The translations under genes and the position numbers were made by a program. The notes beneath the pieces were generated by a model. That model was not told the origin of the DNA, ran no database searches, and saw only the letters and a list, made by a program, of their open reading frames with translations. Of a DNA stretch of 5,339 nt, positions 1-4,855 are shown piece by piece. The stretch is from JBCDBH01 sp039184055 (GTDB lineage Bacteria > Acidobacteriota > Thermoanaerobaculia > Multivoradales > J023): contig JBCDBH010000403.1 of assembly GCA_039184055.1 (NCBI GenBank), positions 1-5,339 on the forward strand, given 5' to 3'. The stretch's first letter is position 1, and every line of letters starts with the position of its first letter.

Positions 1-104
1 AAAGGTGCGTGAGATCTGGGCAGCGCAGGGCTGAGCGACCGTAGGCGTACCCGAGGTACGTCGAGGGAGCGAAGAGCGAGCATGCCCAGAGATTGCGTGC
101 GTTT
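1..104 (+). other. Candidate structured RNA or intergenic hairpin repeat
   Basis: Bases 1-21 can pair with 84-104 at 18 of 21 positions. Four pairs are G-U, there is one G-G mismatch, and there is a tandem G-A/A-G mismatch in the middle. Inside it, 46-51 pairs perfectly with 55-60 around a CGA triloop, extended by 44-45 with 61-62. The G-U pairs become A-C mismatches on the other strand, so the fold favours a + strand transcript. No open frame in the stretch looks like a gene. The left arm begins at the first base of the window, so the element may extend further left. It could be the 3' end of an RNA gene, a REP-like intergenic repeat, or a 3' structure of a gene to the left. It does not look like an intrinsic terminator, since no long T-run follows. 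Confidence 0.4.
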
Positions 105-146
105 GCGCGCCGTAGCCGGCGGGCTGGTGAGACATGCAGGCTAGGC

Positions 147-1337
147 TCAACTCAACCAGGATTCGGGATCGGGCGGCTCCGGCAACGGCTTTTCGAGGCG
201 ACCGAGCAGGGTTTCGTATTTGCTCGCCGTCATCTTTTTGGCATTCGAGCTATTCGAATTGTTGGCCGCCGCCTGCGCGGCGATCATCGGATAGTCGTCG
301 GTGGGCACCTCGAGGGTCGAGAAGTGGGGCACGTCGAGACCGGTGAGCAGGGTCAGCAGCTCTTCCATGAAGAAATCGGCGCGATGCACCACGTCGGTCT
401 TGACGTCGGCATCGGGCTCGATGAGCTCGAAGAGACGCGCCAGCCGCGCGTCGATATAGGGCCGGTTGAATTGCAACAACGGGTAGAGAAGGATCGCGTT
501 GGTCTTGCCGTGTGGCAGGTCGTAGAGCCCGCCGAGTGATTCCGATAGACAGTGGACCGAGGCGACGTCGGCGTTGCCAAAGGAGATGCCGGCGACGGTG
601 GAGGCTTGCATGATCCGCGCGCGAGCTTCGTCGTCCCCTTCGATATCGGCGGCGGCCCGACCGATGAAGCGCCAGATCGAGACGATGGCGCGTTCGGCCA
701 AGATGTCCGAGACCGGGTTCGCCCTGTTGCACGTATAGGCCTCGAGCGCGTGGGTGAGCGCGTCGAGCGCCGTCCACTTGACCAATGCGGTCGGTAGGGT
801 GCGCAGGAGATCGGCGTCCACCAGGGCCTGATCTGGAAACATCCCCAATCCCTTCACGCTCACCTTGGTGCGACGGCTCGGATCGCTGAGCACGGAGACC
901 CAGGTGACTTCGGAACCGGTGCCACAGGTGGTCGGGATGGCGATGAAGGGCAGCGGTCGGCTGTGGTACTTGCCGACGCCGGCGAACGATGCCGCCGGGC
1001 CCGGGTTGGTCGCCAGCATGGCGGCGGCTTTGGCGGCGTCGAGGGTGCTACCACCGCCGAGCCCGATCACCGCTTCGAGCTTGTGCTCGGCGGCCAGGGC
1101 ACCAGCGGCTTCGGCGGTGGTGGTACGTGGGTTGGGCTCGATGGCGTCGAAGCTCTCGACGTGAACGCCGGCATCGGCCAAATCCTTTTGCATCCGTTGT
1201 GGATGATCGGTGGCGGCGAGACCCGGATCGAAGACGAAGAGTACCCGACGCGCGTCGAGGCTCTTGGTGACGTCGGCGAGGTGTTGGCTGGCGCCCGGGG
1301 CAATGTGGACGTGGGTGGGAAGGCGAAATCCGATCAT
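147..1337 (-). CDS. Iron-containing (type III) alcohol dehydrogenase
   Basis: This is a full-length 396-residue member of the iron-dependent alcohol dehydrogenase family (FucO/AdhB/DhaT type), cytosolic enzymes that interconvert alcohols and aldehydes or ketones with NAD(P). Residues 1-180 form the dinucleotide-binding half, with GGGSTLDAAK at 94-103 and IPTTCGTGSEVT at 134-145. The helical C-terminal half carries the metal site: D192 and H196 in DALTHALEAY, H262 in SVHC and H276 in LPHGK. This matches the Asp-His-His-His set and the spacing in E. coli FucO. The position four residues after H262, a conserved His in FucO, is Glu here (E266). Near the C-terminus an Asn/Ser-rich stretch (359-365) precedes the segment where many relatives have NPR. 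The ATG is supported by GGAG seven bases upstream. The gene is divergent from the next one. The substrate cannot be told from sequence. Confidence 0.95.
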   Translation of the reverse strand: MIGFRLPTHVHIAPGASQHLADVTKSLDARRVLFVFDPGLAATDHPQRMQKDLADAGVHVESFDAIEPNPRTTTAEAAGALAAEHKLEAVIGLGGGSTLDAAKAAAMLATNPGPAASFAGVGKYHSRPLPFIAIPTTCGTGSEVTWVSVLSDPSRRTKVSVKGLGMFPDQALVDADLLRTLPTALVKWTALDALTHALEAYTCNRANPVSDILAERAIVSIWRFIGRAAADIEGDDEARARIMQASTVAGISFGNADVASVHCLSESLGGLYDLPHGKTNAILLYPLLQFNRPYIDARLARLFELIEPDADVKTDVVHRADFFMEELLTLLTGLDVPHFSTLEVPTDDYPMIAAQAAANNSNSSNAKKMTASKYETLLGRLEKPLPEPPDPESWLS

Positions 1338-1344
1338 GAGGTAT

Positions 1345-1348
1345 CTCC
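1345..1348 (-). promoter_or_regulatory. Shine-Dalgarno of the alcohol dehydrogenase gene
   Basis: On the minus strand the sequence reads GGAG, then seven bases, then ATG. This spacing is near optimal and settles the start at 1337. The divergently transcribed gene has no comparable site. Confidence 0.7.
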
Positions 1349-1393
1349 GTCGAAATGGCGTACGGCGGACGTTATCGGTTGCGGTGAGGCCAA

Positions 1394-1422
1394 TTGGTGC
1401 GCTCGAACGACTCTGCTATCTT
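1394..1422 (+). promoter_or_regulatory. Putative sigma-70-type promoter for the 1431-4069 unit
   Basis: TTGGTG at 1394-1399 (-35-like) and TATCTT at 1417-1422 (-10-like) are separated by exactly 17 bases. The first matches the consensus at 3 of 6 positions, the second at 4 of 6. The first base transcribed would fall at about 1428-1430, immediately before the ATG at 1431, giving a leaderless or nearly leaderless message. That fits the lack of any Shine-Dalgarno in the eight bases GCCGACAC before the ATG. An 8-bp palindrome, CCAATTGG (1390-1397), overlaps the -35 box. No convincing promoter for the divergent dehydrogenase was found in the same region. Confidence 0.45.
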
Positions 1423-1430
1423 GCCGACAC

Positions 1431-3212
1431 ATGAAGCGAGATGAGCTTTCCTCTTCCCGTCGTCGGCTCGAAACCGCGCTCGGTGAGCTTACCGGACGAT
1501 CGGTCACCCTCGACGATACAGACGGTCCGGTGCGTGCCGCCGCCGAGGCCAGTATCGACGCTCTCTTCGCCGGTGGGCTCAGCGCTGGCCAGGCGCACGA
1601 CCATTGGCTGAGCGTTTTGGTGTTCTATGCCGTCGAGCCGTGCTCGCGGGCCTTCTTCGATCGCTATCTCGGAGCCGAGAGCTTCACCTCGCACGACGCC
1701 TTCGACACCGCCGTCGAACGGTTTCAGCGTGACGCCATTCGCCTCTTTTCGACCTTTTCCGAGGCTTATCGCACGCTCGCCACGAGTCCCGATCTGGAAG
1801 CGGTGCTGGCGCCGATCGTGCCCCTCGGCAGGGAAGAGATCGCCGAGACCTATGAAGCTCGGACACGCTGGACGACGATCGAGGAAATCGACGAGGTCGA
1901 TCTGCCCAATCTCGGCTATATCGCCGCCGCGCGGGTCCGTCAGGAGACTCACGAACGCTTGCGTCTCAAGCGTTTCCTCGAAGAGCTGGCCCACGACGTG
2001 CGTCACAAGGGTGGCTCACACGCGGTGCAACAGCACAGCGAGTCGACCCGTCGAACGATCGAATCGCTGATGCGCAAATTCGATACGCACTTGCCGCACG
2101 GGTTGTTTTCCCCCCTCTTCGCCCCCGACGCCGACGAGCTGATGCGCGAGGCCAAGCGGTTGGCGCCGAAGAGCGAGGAAGAGCTCGAAAAGATGAGCAC
2201 CATCCAGGAAACGGCGCAACGCAATCTGGCGCACTATCTGACCGCCGACTACCTCGACATCTACGTCGCCACGTCGATGCGCTCGAACGCCGATTTCGTG
2301 TCGGTCAACCGTTTCGTCCGTGCTCTTTTCGCGCAGCCACGGATCGCGCCGCTGAAATTGCGCGCCTTCAACCCGACGCAATCGTGGATCGACGATCGCA
2401 TCGGCAAGGGCCTGGTCGAAGCGTTGATGTTGCGCCGCGCGCAGATCACCATCTACATGGCGCAGAAGACCGACACCTTCGGCAAGGACTCCGAAGCGTC
2501 GGTGTCGCTGGGGCAAGGCAAGCCGGTGATCGTTTACGTGCCCAAACTGGCCGTGCCCGGTACCGAGATCGACAGCGAGGCGCTCGGGCGTATGGCGCGC
2601 CCGCAATTGCTCGACACGCTCGCTAGTCTCGGTTACGACGGTGATATCGAGAGCTATGACGACGAGGGGTTGATCGGCCGTCTGCTCAGCGGTTGGCTGA
2701 CGGCCGCCGACGACGCCAAGCTCACCGCGGTGGTGCGTGCCGTATGGGCCGATTACGATCTCTACGAAGAGGCGTCACGCATTCTCGACGACGATTCCGA
2801 GACGCAAGAAGAGAATCGCGCCAGCTACCGGCAGTGGCTGGATACGGTGACCGGGGGCGAGGATGCGCCGATTCCGGCGGTATGGCGACCGGCGCTGATC
2901 GGTATTCTGGTCGCCAACACCTTGCGTTTCGAACGTCGCGCCAAGGTGTTTCGCGAGATCCACCCGTTGGCGCTCCAGGTGATCTTGAGCTCGGGCGTGC
3001 TCAACGGCATCCTGGTGGTGCGTTCGGTGGAGGAATGCGCCGACGTGCTCGCCAACCTGATCGCCAACGATCTCGATCTCGAGCTTCATGTCGACGACGA
3101 CAACTACCGGCTGGTCGAAACCATCACCGGTTCGACCATCCGGGTGATCTCCCGCAACGATCTCTTGCAAAGCGCCTTCGAGGCGCAGAATAGTCGCGAG
3201 CGTCGTCGATGA
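1431..3212 (+). CDS. Unknown protein with central TIR/deoxyribosyltransferase-like domain
   Basis: This protein has 593 residues and no signal peptide or clear membrane segment, so it is probably cytosolic. Residues 1-270 are mostly helical and charged, with no motif I recognise. Residues 274-371 look like an alpha/beta fold of the nucleoside 2-deoxyribosyltransferase/TIR-like kind. They run: a first strand ending in DIYVATSM (276-283), a strand plus loop with FNPTQSWIDDR (313-323), helix GLVEALMLRRA (327-337), strand ITIYMAQKTDT (339-349), then GKDSEASVSLGQGKPVIVYVP (351-371). The last stretch resembles the acidic helix plus GKPV strand of deoxyribosyltransferases, which makes E355 the candidate catalytic Glu. 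Residues 372-480 are acidic. The C-terminal 110 residues include a hydrophobic segment, QVILSSGVLNGILVV (516-530), probably a buried strand. The ATG at 1431 was chosen because the longer in-frame reading from 963 runs antisense through the dehydrogenase. The gene overlaps the next by 4 bases. Cleavage of NAD or nucleosides is an inference from motifs only. Confidence 0.9.
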   Translation: MKRDELSSSRRRLETALGELTGRSVTLDDTDGPVRAAAEASIDALFAGGLSAGQAHDHWLSVLVFYAVEPCSRAFFDRYLGAESFTSHDAFDTAVERFQRDAIRLFSTFSEAYRTLATSPDLEAVLAPIVPLGREEIAETYEARTRWTTIEEIDEVDLPNLGYIAAARVRQETHERLRLKRFLEELAHDVRHKGGSHAVQQHSESTRRTIESLMRKFDTHLPHGLFSPLFAPDADELMREAKRLAPKSEEELEKMSTIQETAQRNLAHYLTADYLDIYVATSMRSNADFVSVNRFVRALFAQPRIAPLKLRAFNPTQSWIDDRIGKGLVEALMLRRAQITIYMAQKTDTFGKDSEASVSLGQGKPVIVYVPKLAVPGTEIDSEALGRMARPQLLDTLASLGYDGDIESYDDEGLIGRLLSGWLTAADDAKLTAVVRAVWADYDLYEEASRILDDDSETQEENRASYRQWLDTVTGGEDAPIPAVWRPALIGILVANTLRFERRAKVFREIHPLALQVILSSGVLNGILVVRSVEECADVLANLIANDLDLELHVDDDNYRLVETITGSTIRVISRNDLLQSAFEAQNSRERRR

Positions 3213-3235
3213 GCACCGCGTCGTCGATGAGCACC
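3200..3235 (+). repeat. Exact 18-bp tandem duplication at the gene junction
   Basis: GCGTCGTCGATGAGCACC occurs at 3200-3217 and again, with no gap, at 3218-3235. Each copy contains an ATGA. The first supplies both the TGA stop of the upstream gene and the ATG at 3209. The second supplies a second in-frame ATG at 3227. Because 18 is a multiple of three, both starts feed the same frame, giving an N-terminus with MST twice (residues 1-3 and 7-9). The bases on either side do not extend the identity. Confidence 0.95.
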
Positions 3236-4069
3236 CGGCGCCGCGTGCTGATCGCCGGTTGTGGCGACGTCGGGTGCGCGTTGGGCACGCGATTGGCGGC
3301 GGCCGGGGACGAGGTGTGGGGGCTGCGACGCAACGTTGCCGCTCTGCCAGCGTCGATCCGGCCGCTGGCGGGCGACTTGACCACCACCTTGCCTCGTTTG
3401 CCGGCGGTCGACATCGTCGTTTTCGCCGCGGCGGCGTCGGAACGGAGTGACGAGGGCTATCGCCGGACGTACGTCGACGGGCTGCGGCGGCTGCTCGACC
3501 GCTTGGAACAGGACGGCCAGCAGCCGCGTCGCGTGCTCTTCACCTCGTCGACCGGCGTCTATGGCCAGGACGACGGATCCTGGGTCGACGAAGATAGCCC
3601 CACCGAGCCCGAGGCGTTTACCGGTCGACGCATGCTCGAAGCCGAAGCGTGTCTCGACGATCGACCCTGGCCCACGGTAGCGGTGCGTTTCGGTGGCATC
3701 TATGGACCGGGGCGAACCCGGATGATCCGTCGCCTGCGTGAGGATCCTCACGTTCCGCACTCGCCTCCGGTGTGGACCAACCGTATCCATCGTGACGATT
3801 GCGCCGCCGTGCTCGCTCATTTGATCGCCGTGCCGACCGTGTCTCGTGTGGTGGTCGCGGTGGACGACGAGCCCGCGTCACGGTGGCACGTCGCCAGCTG
3901 GTTGCGTCGCCGTCTCGACCTCGAACCACCGATTCCAGTCGATCGACCACCGAGCGGAGCCGGTCAGAACAAGCGCTGTCGCAACACTCGTTTGAAGGCC
4001 ACCGGCTATTCCTTCCTCTATCCGTCTTTTCGTGACGGCTACGCCACGATTCTGGATAAGCTCGAATAG
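3209..4069 (+). CDS. NAD(P)-binding atypical SDR, YeeZ-like epimerase/reductase
   Basis: This 286-residue protein is an extended-type short-chain dehydrogenase/reductase of the YeeZ-like, NAD-dependent epimerase-related group, presumably cytosolic. The Rossmann motif GCGDVG lies at 17-22 after the strand RRVLIAG. DIVVFAAAA (68-76) follows, then FTSSTGVYG (111-119), VRFGGIYGPGR (159-169), NRIHRDDCAAVL (191-202), and the C-terminal NKRCRNTRLKATGYSFLYPSF (254-274), whose N-K-R plus GY..LYP pattern is typical of the YeeZ group. The SDR catalytic YxxxK is absent: the equivalent region reads TGRRMLEAE (138-146), as is usual in this atypical group, so ordinary dehydrogenase activity is uncertain. 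The ATG at 3209 overlaps the previous stop as ATGA, suggesting translational coupling. An equally plausible ATG lies 18 bases later at 3227, inside the duplicated copy, and would give 280 residues. Neither has a strong Shine-Dalgarno. The substrate is unknown. Confidence 0.92.
   Translation: MSTASSMSTRRRVLIAGCGDVGCALGTRLAAAGDEVWGLRRNVAALPASIRPLAGDLTTTLPRLPAVDIVVFAAAASERSDEGYRRTYVDGLRRLLDRLEQDGQQPRRVLFTSSTGVYGQDDGSWVDEDSPTEPEAFTGRRMLEAEACLDDRPWPTVAVRFGGIYGPGRTRMIRRLREDPHVPHSPPVWTNRIHRDDCAAVLAHLIAVPTVSRVVVAVDDEPASRWHVASWLRRRLDLEPPIPVDRPPSGAGQNKRCRNTRLKATGYSFLYPSFRDGYATILDKLE
3737..3752. repeat. Perfect 16-bp palindrome inside the SDR gene
   Basis: CGTGAGGATCCTCACG is identical on both strands, with no loop. 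It lies within codons for the REDPHV stretch of the SDR. The flanking bases do not extend it. It may be chance in a GC-rich coding region, or a protein-binding site. Confidence 0.85.
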
Positions 4070-4093
4070 CCTGTCTGAACAGGCTATTCGAGC
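4060..4093. terminator. Strong hairpin across the SDR stop codon, terminator-like without U-tract
   Basis: GCTCGAATAGCCTGT (4060-4074) and ACAGGCTATTCGAGC (4079-4093) are perfectly complementary over 15 bp with a CTGA loop. The TAG stop of the SDR lies in the 5' arm. A run of T's is missing on both strands, so it is not a canonical intrinsic terminator. It could end or protect the upstream message, or serve as an operator for the downstream gene. Confidence 0.6.
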
Positions 4094-4111
4094 GCCTGTG
4101 TTACGCTCGAA
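4087..4111 (+). promoter_or_regulatory. Alternative hairpin that competes with the stop-codon hairpin
   Basis: TTCGAGCG (4087-4094) pairs perfectly with CGCTCGAA (4104-4111) around the nine-base loop CCTGTGTTA. The 5' arm of this stem is the 3' end of the preceding 15-bp stem, so the two folds exclude each other. CGCT (4104-4107) can also close a small hairpin with AGCG (4111-4114). The first stem is much longer and should dominate unless it is disrupted, for example by ribosomes reaching the SDR stop. Confidence 0.4.
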
Positions 4112-4130
4112 GCGCGGAATTGTGCAACCT

Positions 4131-4151
4131 ATCCGGAAAAATCACACGGAT
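4131..4151 (+). promoter_or_regulatory. Weak leader hairpin over the Shine-Dalgarno of the 4157 gene
   Basis: The only Shine-Dalgarno-like bases before the ATG at 4157 are GGA at 4148-4150, six bases upstream. They lie in CGGAT (4147-4151), which can pair with ATCCG (4131-4135) around an 11-base loop. Five base pairs make a weak stem that could partly hide the ribosome site. No clear -35/-10 pair was found between 4094 and 4156. Confidence 0.25.
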
Positions 4152-4156
4152 TTGTC

Positions 4157-4852
4157 ATGGAAGTCATCGGCATCGCTTTTTTTGGTCTCGGCATGCTCGT
4201 TTCGATGGGAGCCGGGCTTTGGTACCTACTCGTCAGCTTTCGCGAAGCGGGCGCGATCACCCTGCTCACTTTGGTGCCGATCATCGGCTTCTTTGTCGGT
4301 ATCTACATCCTGATCAACCATTGGGAAGCGCTCAAGAAGCCCTTCCTGGTGCAGATCGGCGGTACGACGTTGATGCTGCTCGCCGTTCTCGCCACGCCGG
4401 GAGCGATCAGCGGGGTCGGCGGATCGGATGGCGGTGATTACGACTACGCCTACGACTACGGTAGCGGTAGTGGCGGTGGGGGTGGCGACTACTCCTACGA
4501 CTACGATTCGATCGCCGGTCAGGAATCCGACGAGCTCGCCGAACGCGAGCGTCAGCTCGAGCTCTTGAAGCGGGAGAAGGAGCAGCGGGCGCGCGAGAAG
4601 AATGCCGTGCGGCGGCGCGATACCCGACGCGACCGGAGCGAGCGACCCAAACGCCGGGTGTACCAAGCCGACTCGGCCGATCAGCTGATCGGTCGTCGTG
4701 TGCGTATCGTCACCACCGAAGGCAATACGGTGATCGCGCGGGTCAAGGCGGTCGACGGTGACACCATTACCATCCAGGAAAACCTCGGTGGCGGAGTCAT
4801 CGCGTATCCGATCGAGCGTGATCGAATCAAAGAACTATTGGTTCTTCAATAG
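4157..4852 (+). CDS. Three-helix membrane protein with Gly/Tyr/Asp linker and small C-terminal domain
   Basis: I do not recognise this 231-residue protein as a named family. Three hydrophobic helices are visible at about 3-27, 32-54 and 62-84, so it should sit in the inner membrane. Next is a low-complexity linker (88-120) of Gly, Tyr, Asp and Ser, then a strongly charged Glu/Arg/Lys helix (about 122-168) that may form a coiled coil. The last 55 residues (177-231) predict as short strands: IGRRVRIVTTEGN, TVIARVKAVDGD, TITIQENLGGG, VIAYPIERDRIKELLVL. This is like a small SH3- or Sm-type barrel, where the pattern of a strand, 'V..VDGDTITI' and a final strand is common. The basic stretch VRRRDTRRDRSERPKRR (151-167) just before it could bind nucleic acid or phospholipid head groups. 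The ATG is the first in frame and starts directly in a membrane helix. It has only a weak Shine-Dalgarno. The gene follows the SDR by 87 bases and could be co-transcribed with it. Confidence 0.88.
   Translation: MEVIGIAFFGLGMLVSMGAGLWYLLVSFREAGAITLLTLVPIIGFFVGIYILINHWEALKKPFLVQIGGTTLMLLAVLATPGAISGVGGSDGGDYDYAYDYGSGSGGGGGDYSYDYDSIAGQESDELAERERQLELLKREKEQRAREKNAVRRRDTRRDRSERPKRRVYQADSADQLIGRRVRIVTTEGNTVIARVKAVDGDTITIQENLGGGVIAYPIERDRIKELLVLQ
4436..4510 (+). repeat. Low-complexity GAC/TAC and GGT repeat within the membrane protein gene
   Basis: Repeated GACTAC/TACGAC units flank a GGT/GGC-rich core and encode the alternating Asp-Tyr and Gly-Ser-Gly linker at residues 94-118. The two outer blocks (4436-4460 and 4488-4507) are imperfect copies of each other. 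Such tracts tend to change length by slippage or recombination. Confidence 0.7.
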
Positions 4853-4855
4853 GGC

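Noticed and set aside
93..1164. Plus-strand open frames antisense to the alcohol dehydrogenase (93-539, 552-797, 865-1164)
   Set aside because: They are Arg/Gly-rich shadow frames of a high-GC gene with no motif and no start signals. The minus-strand frame has clear family motifs.
1359..1364. CGTACG and CCAATTGG palindromes as operators in the divergent region
   Set aside because: They are six and eight bases long, unrelated to each other and expected by chance. Only the overlap of the second with the -35 box was noted.
963..1430. In-frame upstream extension of the unknown gene to an ATG at 963
   Set aside because: It lies antisense to the conserved dinucleotide-binding half of the alcohol dehydrogenase and would remove the divergent intergenic region. 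It contains no recognisable motif.
1416..2606. Minus-strand open frames of 196 residues each (1416-2006, 2016-2606)
   Set aside because: They are antisense shadows of the + strand gene at 1431-3212, with composition typical of reverse frames in GC-rich DNA.
3104..3820. Minus-strand open frame of 238 residues
   Set aside because: It spans the junction of two well-supported + strand genes and shows only Arg/Gly-rich, motif-free sequence.
4071..4082. CTGT-N4-ACAG as a LexA/SOS operator
   Set aside because: The spacing is four bases where the E. coli box has eight, and the symmetry extends through the stop codon as a longer hairpin.
4226..4666. Minus-strand open frame of 146 residues opposite the membrane protein gene
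   Set aside because: Its Val/Thr/Ala repeats are the reverse of the Asp-Tyr/Gly linker codons. It is not an independent gene.
1431..4852. Interpretation of the region as a known Thoeris or CBASS defence system
   Set aside because: No partner gene of those systems is visible (no SLOG-containing ThsA, no cyclase) and the neighbours are ordinary metabolic or membrane genes. Only the domain-level similarity was kept as a hypothesis.
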